Assembly: GCF_030915525.1 (NCBI RefSeq)
Contig: NZ_CP133269.1
Location: 2,391,001 to 2,455,000, forward strand
Length of the DNA: 64,000 bases
Source of the DNA: Neobacillus sp. PS2-9
Lineage (GTDB): Bacteria; Bacillota; Bacilli; Bacillales; Cytobacillaceae
Direction: 5' to 3'
In this document: positions 44,227-53,120 of the stretch, piece after piece
How the letters are laid out: every line of letters starts with the position of its first letter
How positions within the stretch are numbered: the first letter of the stretch is position 1
Program-made: the position numbers and the translations under genes
Notes under the pieces: generated by a model
Told to the model about the DNA's origin: nothing
Database searches by the model: none
What the model saw: the letters and a program-made list of their open reading frames with translations, nothing else

Positions 44227-44511
44227 ATGGAGCATATTGTAATTACTGCTGTATTAAAACCAAAAGAAGGCCTGCAGGGGCAACTATTATCAGAACTCAA
44301 AAAGGTACAAGCGGCATCAAGGGAAGAGGCAGGTTGTATAAAGTATGACTTGCACCAATCTGAAGACCAAACATTCGTTTTATATGAAGTGTGGAAGGAT
44401 GAGGAAGCGCTGGAATACCATATTCAGTCGGCTCATTATCAGGAATACAGGAACAATATTGCAGACCTTGTATCAAATAGAGAAGTGTATAAGCTAAAAA
44501 TAATGGAATAA
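44227..44511 (+). CDS. ABM-family (YgiN-like) quinol monooxygenase
   Basis: A 94-residue antibiotic-biosynthesis-monooxygenase fold protein. Typical features are ITAVLKPKEGLQGQLLSELK, CIKYDLHQSEDQTFVLYEVWKDEEALEYH and a C-terminal short helix. Such dimeric proteins oxidise quinols or handle reactive small molecules. TTAGGGGG lies 6 bases before the ATG at 44227; an ATG at 44221 is too close to it. Confidence 0.78.
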   Translation: MEHIVITAVLKPKEGLQGQLLSELKKVQAASREEAGCIKYDLHQSEDQTFVLYEVWKDEEALEYHIQSAHYQEYRNNIADLVSNREVYKLKIME

Positions 44512-44538
44512 GTTCAAAGATGGAGTGGCGGAACCGTC

Positions 44539-44567
44539 GAAAAAACCTGTTATTTGCAGGTTTTTTA
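44539..44567 (+). terminator. Rho-independent terminator
   Basis: AAAAACCTG / CAGGTTTTT hairpin with a T run. Confidence 0.8.
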
Positions 44568-44742
44568 GTGGTCTTTTTTAAGATGGGAGCTTTTCACAGT
44601 ATCTCCTTCGAAACAAATCATTTGATTTGGAAGGACCAGATGGCTAATATATTAATATCGGGAATTACCGATTTGGCATGATGCTTTAGATCATCTATCC
44701 AGCTTCCATTGGGATAGTGATAATCGATATAGAAAGAGGCAA

Positions 44743-45090
44743 ATGACATTGAAGCAGGAATTGGAACGCTTAAATGATGAACAAGCCGTTGAAATTTTTA
44801 AGGCATTGTCGAACCAGACAAGGGTGAGCATTCTTCAAATGTTAAAAGATCCCCACAGTCATTTTTCACCGCAAGCCCATATTATTGCTGATGAAGGATT
44901 TGAAGGCGGGGTTTGCGTAGGGGATATCCGAAGCAAGGCCGGGATTTCGCAATCCACTACTTCACAGTATTTATCGATTCTGCTGCAAAGCGGACTGGTT
45001 GAAATGAAGCGAATCGGACAATGGACGTATTATCGCCGTAATGAGGAGACGATTAAAAAGTTCGAAAAATACATTGGTACAAAAATTTAA
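44743..45090 (+). CDS. ArsR-family transcriptional regulator
   Basis: A 115-residue winged-helix repressor: LSNQTRVSILQMLKDP, then a recognition region GDIRSKAGISQSTTSQYLSILLQSGLVEMKRIGQWTYY. Only one Cys (GGVCVGDI) is present, so classical metal sensing through a Cys pair is unlikely. The start ATG has only a weak AGAGG site. It is followed by two luciferase-like oxidoreductases, which it probably controls. Confidence 0.85.
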   Translation: MTLKQELERLNDEQAVEIFKALSNQTRVSILQMLKDPHSHFSPQAHIIADEGFEGGVCVGDIRSKAGISQSTTSQYLSILLQSGLVEMKRIGQWTYYRRNEETIKKFEKYIGTKI

Positions 45091-45101
45091 GGAGAATTGA
45101 A

Positions 45102-46067
45102 GTGAGTTTATTACAGCATCGAGCATTTAACAGGTTGTACCAACAGGATAAAATGACACTTGGTTTCGCGATTCCGACGGCAAGGATGTCCAAATATCCG
45201 ATTATGGAAAATCAGCTGTCGCTTGCCCGCAAAATTGAAGACCATGGTTTCGCGGCATTGTGGCTTCGGGACGTTACGATTCAGAATTTGAATATTGATG
45301 ATAATGGTCAAATGTATGATGTATGGATTTATTTGACCTATCTTGCGGCCCATACCAAGGATATTGCACTTGGGACGGCGAGTGTGGTCCTCCCGCTGCG
45401 CCATCCTGTCCGAGTGGCAAAGGAAGCATCATCTATTGACCGGTTGTTTCCCGAACGCCTGATCATGGGAGTGGCTTCAGGAGACCGGGATAAAGATTTC
45501 ACAGCTTTGGGAATATCCAAGCTCGAAAGTGGAGGGCTGTTTAAAAAGAATTATGCATTCCTTGAACGGCTGTTAAAGGAGGACAATCCGACAATCAACA
45601 GCGATTTAGGCATCATCGATGGAACGGATATGAGAATGATCCCCAAACCTTTTTCTTCGATTCCGACCATGGTGACAGGATTCAGCAATCAATCGATTGA
45701 ATGGATCGCCCAGAATGGGGACGGCTGGATCCAGTACCCGAGGATTATCCCACAACAAACTCAATTGATTAACGAGTATCGCGAGTTGTCGAAAATTCAC
45801 GCCCCAGGAGTGTTTAAACCTTTCACTCAGACTTTATTTATCGATTTATCGGAAAATACCGATTTGTTTCCTGTTCCGATTCCGTTAGGATTTCGTGTAG
45901 GGCGCAAACAGTTATTAGAAATTCTATATCAATTTCAATCCATTGGTGTCAATCACCTGGCATTTGTATTGTATTTTTCAAAGCGCCCTCCCGAGGAAGT
46001 CATCCAGGAGCTTGGAGAGTTTGTGTTGCCTTACTTTCCAACTCATGAAATTCCAGTATTAGATTAG
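45102..46067 (+). CDS. LLM-class flavin-dependent oxidoreductase (first)
   Basis: A 321-residue bacterial luciferase-like TIM-barrel flavoprotein. Seen features are LGFAIPTARMSKYP, the barrel segment IALGTASVVLPLRHPVRVAKEASSID and the flavin-binding LIMGVASGDRD. The start is GTG with AAGGAG upstream, 11 bp after the ArsR gene. Base composition is visibly richer in G+C than the flanking genes. The substrate is unknown. Confidence 0.85.
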   Translation: MSLLQHRAFNRLYQQDKMTLGFAIPTARMSKYPIMENQLSLARKIEDHGFAALWLRDVTIQNLNIDDNGQMYDVWIYLTYLAAHTKDIALGTASVVLPLRHPVRVAKEASSIDRLFPERLIMGVASGDRDKDFTALGISKLESGGLFKKNYAFLERLLKEDNPTINSDLGIIDGTDMRMIPKPFSSIPTMVTGFSNQSIEWIAQNGDGWIQYPRIIPQQTQLINEYRELSKIHAPGVFKPFTQTLFIDLSENTDLFPVPIPLGFRVGRKQLLEILYQFQSIGVNHLAFVLYFSKRPPEEVIQELGEFVLPYFPTHEIPVLD

Positions 46068-46104
46068 TTTTTAAAAAAATTAGATAAGGGAAGAAGATGA
46101 ACTT

Positions 46105-47127
46105 ATGTCTAAACATGCAAATAAACTAAACGAAATTCCATTCTCGGTGCTTGATCTTTCACCGATAACAGCCGGAAGTACTCCTGCTGACTCTTTCCGC
46201 CATACATTGGAACTCGCACAGCTTGCTGAAAAACTTGGTTACAACCGTTTTTGGCTCGCAGAACATCATAATATGCCGTTTATCGCCAGTTCCGCCACTT
46301 CTGTGGTGATGTCCCATGTGGCTGCCGGTACATCAAAAATCAGGATTGGTTCAGGAGGAATCATGCTGCCGAATCACGCACCGCTCGTCATCGCTGAGCA
46401 GTTTGGCACTCTTGAATCATTATATCCTGGGCGAATTGACCTTGGTCTGGGGCGGGCACCCGGTACAGATCAGGGGACCGCTCGTGCATTGAGACGCGAC
46501 TTAGGAAGTACCGGAGATGACTTTCCTGAGCAATTAGCGGAACTCCGCGGTTACTTTGATCCATCCCTGGCACAAGGGAACCCTATAAAAGCGATTCCAG
46601 GTGAAGGTTTGAATATTCCAGTCTGGCTGCTGGGTTCAAGCGGCTTCAGTGCGCAGCTGGCCGGAGAACTGGGTTTGCCATTCGCGTTTGCCGCCCATTT
46701 CTCGCCACTTAACACTCTGGGTGCTCTACAGATCTATCGCAAGGCGTTTAAGCCTTCGAATGTTCTCGATAAGCCGTATGCGATGGTGGCATTGAATATC
46801 ATTACAGCACAAACGGATAAAGAGGCAAAGCGCCTTTTTACAACAATACAGCAGCAATTTTTGAATCTGATGAGTGGCAACCTTACACCGCTTCAACCAC
46901 CGGTAGATGACATATCCGAAGTGGCCAGCAGCTACCAATTAAAGGCTCTCGAGCAGCAATTAGGCTCATCGATTGTTGGCAGCCAGCAGACGGTAAAGGA
47001 CAAGCTGCATACATTTTTGGAGGAGAGCCAGGCAGATGAAATCATGGCCATTGCCCAAGTTTACGACCACAAAGCTCGCCTGCATTCATACGAGCTTCTG
47101 GCAGAAATTACAAAAAGCGAAAGGTAA
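46105..47127 (+). CDS. LLM-class flavin-dependent oxidoreductase (second, MsnO8-like)
   Basis: A 340-residue luciferase-like protein of the type with [72 protein letters not shown] and [11 protein letters not shown], typical of the MsnO8/YwcH group. It follows the first oxidoreductase by 37 bp in an ArsR-led operon with elevated G+C. Confidence 0.87.
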   Translation: MSKHANKLNEIPFSVLDLSPITAGSTPADSFRHTLELAQLAEKLGYNRFWLAEHHNMPFIASSATSVVMSHVAAGTSKIRIGSGGIMLPNHAPLVIAEQFGTLESLYPGRIDLGLGRAPGTDQGTARALRRDLGSTGDDFPEQLAELRGYFDPSLAQGNPIKAIPGEGLNIPVWLLGSSGFSAQLAGELGLPFAFAAHFSPLNTLGALQIYRKAFKPSNVLDKPYAMVALNIITAQTDKEAKRLFTTIQQQFLNLMSGNLTPLQPPVDDISEVASSYQLKALEQQLGSSIVGSQQTVKDKLHTFLEESQADEIMAIAQVYDHKARLHSYELLAEITKSER

Positions 47128-47267
47128 AAAGGAGGACATCAGCAAGGAAACCTTTTTGATTTTTCTAGGGAAGTGAATATGGATGAAACCGTGAAATCAG
47201 GTTATGAGGTTGTTTACAGGATTCCTTAATTAAAAAGATAAAAGTTGTTAGAATAGGAGACAATTAT

Positions 47268-47567
47268 ATGAACTGCAAAATTAACCGAAATGCTGCTAAA
47301 GTGCTGAAACAAATGTTGGAAAGTGAAGAGGCTGAAGGGAAAATGGTTCGTGTCTACGTTACATTAGACCATGGGGACCATGCCCATTATGAAGTAAAAC
47401 TTGATACGCCCACGGACCATGATGAAATTGTGAAAACAGACAAAGGCATTGATGTTTTACTTGATAAAAGGGAACCGTTTTTAGATGGGGTTTGGATCAA
47501 GTATTTCTATGTGCCGCAAGCAGGATTTGACATCACGAATTCTTCCAAAGGGCATCACCATCATTAA
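47268..47567 (+). CDS. IscA/HesB-like fold protein lacking the cysteine triad
   Basis: A 99-residue protein that looks like an A-type Fe-S carrier fold (RNAAKVLKQMLESEEAEGKMVRVYV at the start, FLDGVWIKYFYVPQAGFDITN near the end) but has only Cys 3 and so cannot use the usual CxnCGC ligand set. The tail ends GHHHH, and internal DHGDHAHYE adds more His, hinting at metal binding. TAGGAGA precedes the ATG. Confidence 0.6.
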   Translation: MNCKINRNAAKVLKQMLESEEAEGKMVRVYVTLDHGDHAHYEVKLDTPTDHDEIVKTDKGIDVLLDKREPFLDGVWIKYFYVPQAGFDITNSSKGHHHH

Positions 47568-47713
47568 ACACGTGACAGAGCGATACTAAATGTTTTTATA
47601 CCTTCATATATCTAGGAGTATCATATACTAAACACAGTAGATTACTTGTATTTATTGTGTTAAATGAGAATAATACCAACGATGCTTTTACAATTATAAG
47701 GGGGCTTATCATA

Positions 47714-48225
47714 ATGAGCAAAAAATCGCTACACTAATAACAGACTTATTTGAAGATGTAGAATTCACAGAACCAGCACAAGCATTTAAAGATGCTGGTC
47801 ATCAAGTGATCACAATCGACATACAGGCTGGAAAAGATATTACTGGTAAAAAAGGTGAAGCAGTAAAAATAGATAAAGGAATTGGGGAAGTTAATCCTCA
47901 AGACTTTGATGCTTTACTCATCCCTGGCGGCTTCTCTCCCGATTTATTACGTGAAGACGACCGTTTTGGTGAATTCGCAAAAGCATTTATACAAGAAGGT
48001 AAACCTGTTTTTGCCATTTGCCATGGCCCACAAGTATTAATTGATACAGACCTATTAAAAGGCGTCGACATAACAGGTTTCAAATCAATAAGGAATGATC
48101 TCAAAAATGCAGGTGCTAACTACAAAGATGAAGAAGTTGTGGTAAGCAATAATATTGTAACAAGCCGTTTTCCGGATGACATTCCTGCCTTTAATCGTGA
48201 ATCCTTAAAATTATTAGCTGAATAA
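47714..48225 (+). pseudogene. PfpI-like cysteine protease/deglycase with homopolymer frameshift
   Basis: From 47806 on the frame encodes a good PfpI domain (LLIPGGFSPDLLREDDRF, nucleophile in FAICHGPQVLID). The conserved N-terminus (IATLITDLFEDVEFTEPAQA) is also present but out of frame with the ATG at 47714: a run of six A residues (47720-47725) would need seven to read MSKKIATLI. AAGGGGG-type spacing to that ATG is good. This is a one-base deletion in the genome or in the sequencing. Confidence 0.75.
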
Positions 48226-48317
48226 TAGCGTAAGTACTCAATAGTATCGTTTTAGAAATTAATATTTCTCAATGAATTTCAATACAAAAAAGGTTTTAAT
48301 AAGAAAGGGGTTTTACT

Positions 48318-49034
48318 ATGTCATTAAATGGTAAACGAGTAGTTGTTTTAGGGGGTACTTCTGGTATTGGTTTAGCAACTGCCAAAGCGTTTCTCGATCA
48401 ATCAGCTCAAGTGATCATTGCCAGCCGTTCTGTTTCCAAATTAAATGAAGCAAAACAAGTTCTTGGTGGCAATGTAGAAGGAAATGAAATCGATTTTCGA
48501 AGCGAAGAAAAAGTAGCAGAATTTTTCAGCAAGGTTGGAAAATTTGACCACCTTGTGGTAACAGCAGGAGAAGGCGCAATGGGGCACTTTAGCGAATTGC
48601 CTGTGGCAAGTGCTAAAGAGGCGTTTGATAGTAAGTTCTGGGGGCAATATATTACCGTCCGTTCAGCACTTCCATATTTAAACAATGAGAGCTCAATCAC
48701 CTTAACCTCTGGTGTATATGGCGTTCGTCCTCCTCAAGGCGCTACTACGTTAGCGGCAATCAATTCAGCCATTGAAGGATTGGTTCGAGGACTTTCCGTA
48801 GACCTAGCCCCTATTAGGGTAAACGTGGTTTCACCTGGAATTGTAGACACTCCAATCTATGCTGGAATGCCAGATGATCAGAGGCAAGCACTGTTCAACG
48901 GCATTGCACAACAGCTCCCTGTTGGACGGATTGCAAAGCCGGAAGACATAGCTGAAACCTATGTATACCTTGCTAAAAATGGTTTTACTACTGGTACGGC
49001 TGTTCTTATTGATGGTGGAGCCCACTTAGTATAA
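48318..49034 (+). CDS. SDR-family oxidoreductase with an atypical active site
   Basis: A 238-residue short-chain dehydrogenase-like protein with the cofactor motif GGTSGIGLA near residue 13. Where the catalytic YxxxK should follow the Ser of LTSGVYG, the sequence is TTLAAINSAIEGLVRGL, so both Tyr and Lys are missing. This pattern belongs to a known atypical SDR subgroup that keeps the PIRVNVVSPGIVDTP region. AAAGGGG precedes the ATG. A reductase function is therefore uncertain. Confidence 0.82.
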   Translation: MSLNGKRVVVLGGTSGIGLATAKAFLDQSAQVIIASRSVSKLNEAKQVLGGNVEGNEIDFRSEEKVAEFFSKVGKFDHLVVTAGEGAMGHFSELPVASAKEAFDSKFWGQYITVRSALPYLNNESSITLTSGVYGVRPPQGATTLAAINSAIEGLVRGLSVDLAPIRVNVVSPGIVDTPIYAGMPDDQRQALFNGIAQQLPVGRIAKPEDIAETYVYLAKNGFTTGTAVLIDGGAHLV

Positions 49035-49126
49035 TGGCCTAAATGGATGTTGAACGGAAGCTTATCACCCTGCCAAGCAGCGGTTCTAACTAAAATAGAA
49101 ATAAGTTAAGAATTAAGTAATTTACT

Positions 49127-49163
49127 GGTGGCAATACTGCAAAAGAGTATTGCCGCCTTTTTT
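49127..49163 (+). terminator. Rho-independent terminator
   Basis: GGTGGCAATACT / AGTATTGCCGCC stem with one mismatch and a T run. Confidence 0.8.
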
Positions 49164-49208
49164 GTTATTAGGTACATAAAAAGATACAAAAGGAAGTGTT
49201 GATTTTTA

Positions 49209-50108
49209 ATGAGTGTACAGGACGAAAATAAATTAACAAAAATAAAAAATTCCCTTGAAAGTCGTGTAGTTACATTGCCTGATGGAACTTCTATGCCAAG
49301 AATAGGACAAGGAACTTGGTACATGGGAGAAAATCCTCAAATGAGAGAAAGGGAAATCAAAGCTTTACAACTCGGAATAGAATTAGGCATGAAACTAATA
49401 GATACGGCGGAAATGTATGGTGATGGCGATTCTGAACGCTTAGTAGGTGAAGCAATTAAAGGACGAAGAGGTGACGTCTTTTTAGTATCAAAGGTGTATC
49501 CTCATCATGCAGGATTAGATATGATTGCCAAAGCGTGTGAAAACAGTCTAAAAAGGCTGGGAACCGATCTTCTTGATTTGTACCTTTTACACTGGCGAGG
49601 ACGTGTGCCATTAGCAGAAACCATTGAAGGAATGGAAAAGCTACGCAAGGAAGGAAAAATAGTAAGGTGGGGAGTCTCCAATTTTGATTCCAATGATATG
49701 AAAGAGTTATGGAACACCACTAACGGAAAAAATTGTATGATTAATCAAGTATTATATCATCTTGGTTCAAGGGGTATAGAGTATGATCTCTTACCATGGC
49801 AGCGAGAACATCACATGCCTATTATGGCATATAGCCCGCTAGCTCAAGGAGGTTCTTTAAGAAGACAACTGTTAACGGATCCAACCATTTTAGAGATTGC
49901 AAAAAAATACGCTGTACAACCCTTACAAATCGCTCTCGCTTGGACAATCCGTTCTAACAATTGTCTAGCTATTCCAAAAGCTGTTCAAGAAGAACATGTA
50001 CTAGCAAATGCGGAAGCTGCTATTATTGAATTAACAAAAGAGGATTTACATAGACTTGATGAAGTATTTCCGCAACCGACTAGAAAAATGCCTTTGGACA
50101 TTTTATAG
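49209..50108 (+). CDS. Aldo/keto reductase
   Basis: NADPH-dependent (alpha/beta)8 oxidoreductase of 299 residues. The catalytic tetrad is visible: Asp in KLIDTAEMYGDG with Tyr, Lys in FLVSKVYPHHA, and His in LYLLHWRGRVP. The cofactor region IPKAVQEEHVLANAEA is present near the C-terminus. AGGAAGTG precedes the ATG. Two broken small genes follow. Confidence 0.9.
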   Translation: MSVQDENKLTKIKNSLESRVVTLPDGTSMPRIGQGTWYMGENPQMREREIKALQLGIELGMKLIDTAEMYGDGDSERLVGEAIKGRRGDVFLVSKVYPHHAGLDMIAKACENSLKRLGTDLLDLYLLHWRGRVPLAETIEGMEKLRKEGKIVRWGVSNFDSNDMKELWNTTNGKNCMINQVLYHLGSRGIEYDLLPWQREHHMPIMAYSPLAQGGSLRRQLLTDPTILEIAKKYAVQPLQIALAWTIRSNNCLAIPKAVQEEHVLANAEAAIIELTKEDLHRLDEVFPQPTRKMPLDIL

Positions 50109-50142
50109 AAATTTTGAGGATAGACAAGAGAGAAGGGATTGA

Positions 50143-50241
50143 ATGTGTATGTCAACAGAGGTATTAGGAAGATTTACTCCAGATGCAGCAAAACCTCTTG
50201 TATGAAAATTAGCTTCTATCTTATCCAATGCAAAGCAATAA
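50143..50241 (+). pseudogene. Tiny broken gene
   Basis: A frame starting ATG at 50143 (GAAGGG upstream) reads STEVLGRFTPDAAKPLV, meets TGA at 50203, and continues KLASILSNAKQ to TAA at 50239. It looks like a short helical protein in which one codon became a stop. The family is not identified. Confidence 0.4.
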
Positions 50242-50258
50242 TTAGGAGATGAATGAAT

Positions 50259-50559
50259 ATGAATCCAATCGTTGAAACGTTAACTGGAATAGATGGACTA
50301 TCTGATCAAATGGTTGCAATGGATTAATTAAATGCAGCTAAAAGTGGAATTAGAAAATTATGTGTTTGCAGTTACCGAATCAGGAACGCCTGAAGTTAAA
50401 GAGATTCTAACTCGTCACTTGGTGGAAGCTCTTGATATGCATGAACAAATTTCTAGTTATATGATAGAAAAGGGATGGTACCACGCTTGGGATATGAACG
50501 AACAAATCAATTTGGATCTTGATAATATTAATACAGCATTAAACTTACCTAATCTATAG
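50259..50559 (+). pseudogene. CotF-like spore coat protein with nonsense and frameshift
   Basis: ATG at 50259 (TTAGGAGATG upstream) starts NPIVETLTGIDGLSDQMVAM, as in CotF-family coat proteins. TAA at 50325 interrupts it, and an extra A in the run near 50350 moves the rest into another frame, which then reads NYVFAVTESGTPEVKEIL and HEQISSYMIEKGWYHAWDM to 50559. Two independent lesions make it a true pseudogene. Confidence 0.8.
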
Positions 50560-50738
50560 AAAATTTTTAGGAACAGTTTAACATTGACCAATAAAACGGT
50601 TCCTAAAAACCACTTTTTTGTGAAATGGTCGGAAATATATGAGTTTTAAGATTGAAGGTAGAATCGTCAGCTAATTCCCGGATAAAAACCGATTAAACTT
50701 CACCTGACGTAATGTAAAAATTATTCAACTATTTTTTA

Positions 50739-51836
50739 TTACGAAAAGGTAGAAGCAGGGAATTCATCAATTTTCATACGAAGTAAACTATAAGGTTTCT
50801 GTCGCAGGTCTTTTCCATAATGAAACCTTGCCTGCCGATGTAATTGGTTCACAATGACATATAAGTATTGATCCGGCCCAATTGAAAAAGTATCTGGCCA
50901 CAAAATTCTCGGATCATGAGCGATTGTTTCCATTATGCCATTCGGCAATATCTTTCGAATACTGTTGTTTTCATAGTCTCCGGCATAAATGGTTCCTTTT
51001 GCCCCAGTGATCATTCCATCAGACGCACCTTTTTCTCCCCAGTATTCCACCTGATAAAGTAAATCCATTTCAGGTATCGTTCTGTCTCTTAGAGCTTCTG
51101 TTGAGATCGAATACAAATGCCGACTGGTAAGTGGACAATAAAATAAAATCTTTCCATCGGGAGAAATCGCTATACCATCAGACGCCAATCTAAATGGAGA
51201 TGTTGAGCCATCTTTGTTTCGGTTCATCAAAATTGCACCTTCTACTTTCGGTAAAAAATAAGGGTCGGGTGAAGTTGAATTTGCTCCATTTAGCCGTCTA
51301 AACGCGTTTCCATTTTCAAGATCTACAACGATAATAGCTCCTGGTCCTTTGGAAGATGAATCTGTTATATATGCATAACCCGCTTTTCCAACACGAAAAT
51401 CAAAACGGACATCATTCAGATAAGTTGTTGGCAGGACAACATCTTCTGTAAAGGTATATACTTTTCTTATTGTATTGGTTTTTAAATCAACAGCGACTAA
51501 TTTTGCCCCTCCTTTAATAGGTTCAGAAAAATTCGGTGCTGCTGTATCTAATACCCAAAGTGTTCCCCTTCCATCAGCAACAACACTTTGGACACTGATA
51601 AAAGACATTATGATATTACCTTGATTACCCAAATTGGTTTCTAAACTAGGATAAGGCTGCAAAGTATCCCCAACAATCTCCGCAACTGTGAATTTAACGT
51701 CGTCTCCCCATTTCGGAAAGCAAATGAAAATACGACCGGTTTCTGATACACTAACGCCTGTGGGCATAGCCCCATAAAATACATAGACTAGTTCTAACTT
51801 ACCGAAATATTTTTCCATAGGTAACATAGGTTTCAT
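50739..51836 (-). CDS. Major royal jelly protein / yellow-like beta-propeller protein
   Basis: A 365-residue protein of the MRJP/yellow (L-dopachrome tautomerase-related) family, a six-bladed propeller. Markers are PTGVSVSETGRIFICFPKWGD near the start, LWVLDTAAPN, YLNDVRFDF, AYITDSSSKGPGAIIVVDL and SDGIAISPDGKILFYCPL. There is no signal peptide, so it acts in the cytoplasm unless exported otherwise. GAGGAGGAG precedes the ATG. The bacterial function is unknown. Confidence 0.82.
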   Translation of the reverse strand: MKPMLPMEKYFGKLELVYVFYGAMPTGVSVSETGRIFICFPKWGDDVKFTVAEIVGDTLQPYPSLETNLGNQGNIIMSFISVQSVVADGRGTLWVLDTAAPNFSEPIKGGAKLVAVDLKTNTIRKVYTFTEDVVLPTTYLNDVRFDFRVGKAGYAYITDSSSKGPGAIIVVDLENGNAFRRLNGANSTSPDPYFLPKVEGAILMNRNKDGSTSPFRLASDGIAISPDGKILFYCPLTSRHLYSISTEALRDRTIPEMDLLYQVEYWGEKGASDGMITGAKGTIYAGDYENNSIRKILPNGIMETIAHDPRILWPDTFSIGPDQYLYVIVNQLHRQARFHYGKDLRQKPYSLLRMKIDEFPASTFS

Positions 51837-52150
51837 GATCTCCTCCTCAAAAATTTCGCACGGGATATCACCTATATATGATTTAAATTTTTTTTAGTTC
51901 CTGGTTCTTCATTGGCTAAAAAATTGTAAATTAAATCCTAACTAATCCAAGTGAAATTGTTTTTACCTAAAAGTACTACTATCACTGGAAATTTTAACCT
52001 AGAAATATTGGATTAGTCTCCTAAACCTAATTAAGAAAGGAGGTACATCGCTAATAGGGTTCACCAGTTTGTTTATGCCTTTCTCCATTCACAATCCCCA
52101 CAGGAAAGTTTCCTATTTTATTTTCTTATAGTGAAAAAACATTGGAAAAA
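51837..52150. other. Intergenic stretch without a recognisable gene
   Basis: The region holds an isolated strong ribosome-like AAAGGAGGT (near 52038) without a usable start codon after it, followed by a short unreadable stretch. It may be the ruin of a small gene. Nothing else is seen. Confidence 0.3.
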
Positions 52151-52158
52151 ATTCAAAG

Positions 52159-52193
52159 AGTCTAGCATGTAGTTAACGAGTGCTAGACTTTTT
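52159..52193 (+). terminator. Rho-independent terminator
   Basis: AGTCTAGCA / TGCTAGACT stem followed by TTTTTA. Confidence 0.75.
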
Positions 52194-52207
52194 ACTCTAA
52201 TTTAGAA

Positions 52208-52255
52208 AAACCTCATTTAGATAAACCAAGGAGAACCGTTTCATAAGTGAGGTTG
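52208..52255. repeat. 50-bp repeat, copy 3
   Basis: AACCTCATTTAG at the left and AAGTGAGGTT at the right, with GAGAACCG inside; same family as 38937-38986 and 39292-39338. Confidence 0.6.
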
Positions 52256-52369
52256 TATATAAATAAGGTATTTTTATACTAATAAAGATGCCAATACAAC
52301 TGTCATTTATGCACGTATTTTATGGAATGCAATTCAAAACGGAAGCCTTAACTTGGAAATACAATCCGC

Positions 52370-52398
52370 TTTACAAAATACCCATATGGGTATATAAT
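52370..52398 (+). promoter_or_regulatory. Promoter with CstR-type operator 1
   Basis: TTTACA (52370-52375), a 17-bp spacer and TATAAT (52393-52398). The perfect 16-bp palindrome ATACCCATATGGGTAT (52378-52393) fills the spacer, so bound repressor would block polymerase. Confidence 0.75.
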
Positions 52399-52431
52399 TA
52401 TTTTTGTATTATACATCTTGGAGGTTATTCA

Positions 52432-52806
52432 ATGGTTATTTCGTCTGTTATTGGAGCGTTAATTATTTTATCTATATATCAAAGATATGTTCCTGTCATT
52501 GGAATTTCATCTGTGCAGAATTTTACAGATCATGGGGAACTGCTGTTATTGGATTTAAGAGACTATCAAACATCTTCAAAAAAGGTGATTCCAAATTCAA
52601 TAAACATCCCATATGCTTATTTAAAGCGATATTACAAAGAAATACCTAATAAGAAACTTCTAATCATCGCTTCGGATTCAATTGAAAAGAATCTAGCCAT
52701 TCGTTTTTTAAGAAAAAGACAATTTTCTATTCATGGTTTTATGATTTTAGATGAAAAAAGGAGTGAAAATAAATGGAGTATGATAAGCAAACAAAAAATA
52801 GGTTGA
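52432..52806 (+). CDS. Membrane-anchored rhodanese-like protein without catalytic cysteine
   Basis: A 124-residue protein with an N-terminal hydrophobic segment (VISSVIGALIILSIYQ) and a rhodanese-like fold (LLLLDLRDYQTSSKKVIPNSINIPY). At the active loop, where CxxGxRS is expected, it reads IIASDSIEKNLA, with no Cys, so persulfide transfer is not possible by the normal route. GGAGG lies before the ATG at 52432; the longer frame overlaps the operator. It is the first gene under operator 1 and overlaps the broken CstR gene. Confidence 0.72.
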   Translation: MVISSVIGALIILSIYQRYVPVIGISSVQNFTDHGELLLLDLRDYQTSSKKVIPNSINIPYAYLKRYYKEIPNKKLLIIASDSIEKNLAIRFLRKRQFSIHGFMILDEKRSENKWSMISKQKIG

Positions 52807-53021
52807 AGCGTACCGAAGGCCAAATAAGAGGTATCTTACGTATGATGGAAGAGTGAAAAAGTCATAAACCAATTATCGGCTGTTATTCTGCCATTAGCCA
52901 TACAGTTGGAGTCATTGTGAGTGAAAACCTTAAGTATTGTTTAATGGAACAATCCGATGCCGGCAACAAAGATGAATTTGTTAATGATGCTGTTAAACTT
53001 TTGGTTAGAAGTCGAAAATAA
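52773..53021 (+). pseudogene. Broken CstR/CsoR-family regulator
   Basis: Starts MEYDKQTKNRLKRTEGQIRG, nearly identical to the intact CstR at 54623, then meets TGA at codon 28. The region around the sensor Cys 31 is shortened and frame-shifted (INQLSAV is readable in a second frame), and the original frame returns for VGVIVSENLKYCLM to the stop at 53019. Cys 31 is lost. It is likely the former local repressor, its job now covered by the second copy. Confidence 0.82.
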
Positions 53022-53027
53022 AAAGTA

Positions 53028-53070
53028 TTGACATGAATTTTTTTCTTCATTAATATACCCCTATCGGTAT
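53028..53070 (+). promoter_or_regulatory. Promoter with CstR-type operator 2
   Basis: TTGACA (53028-53033), a 17-bp spacer and TAATAT (53051-53056); the operator ATACCCCTATCGGTAT (53055-53070) begins at the end of the -10 box. Confidence 0.75.
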
Positions 53071-53120
53071 TTAAAAATAAATCCTCTCAAGATAGGTAGA
53101 GAGTAAAATTAAGGAGATGA

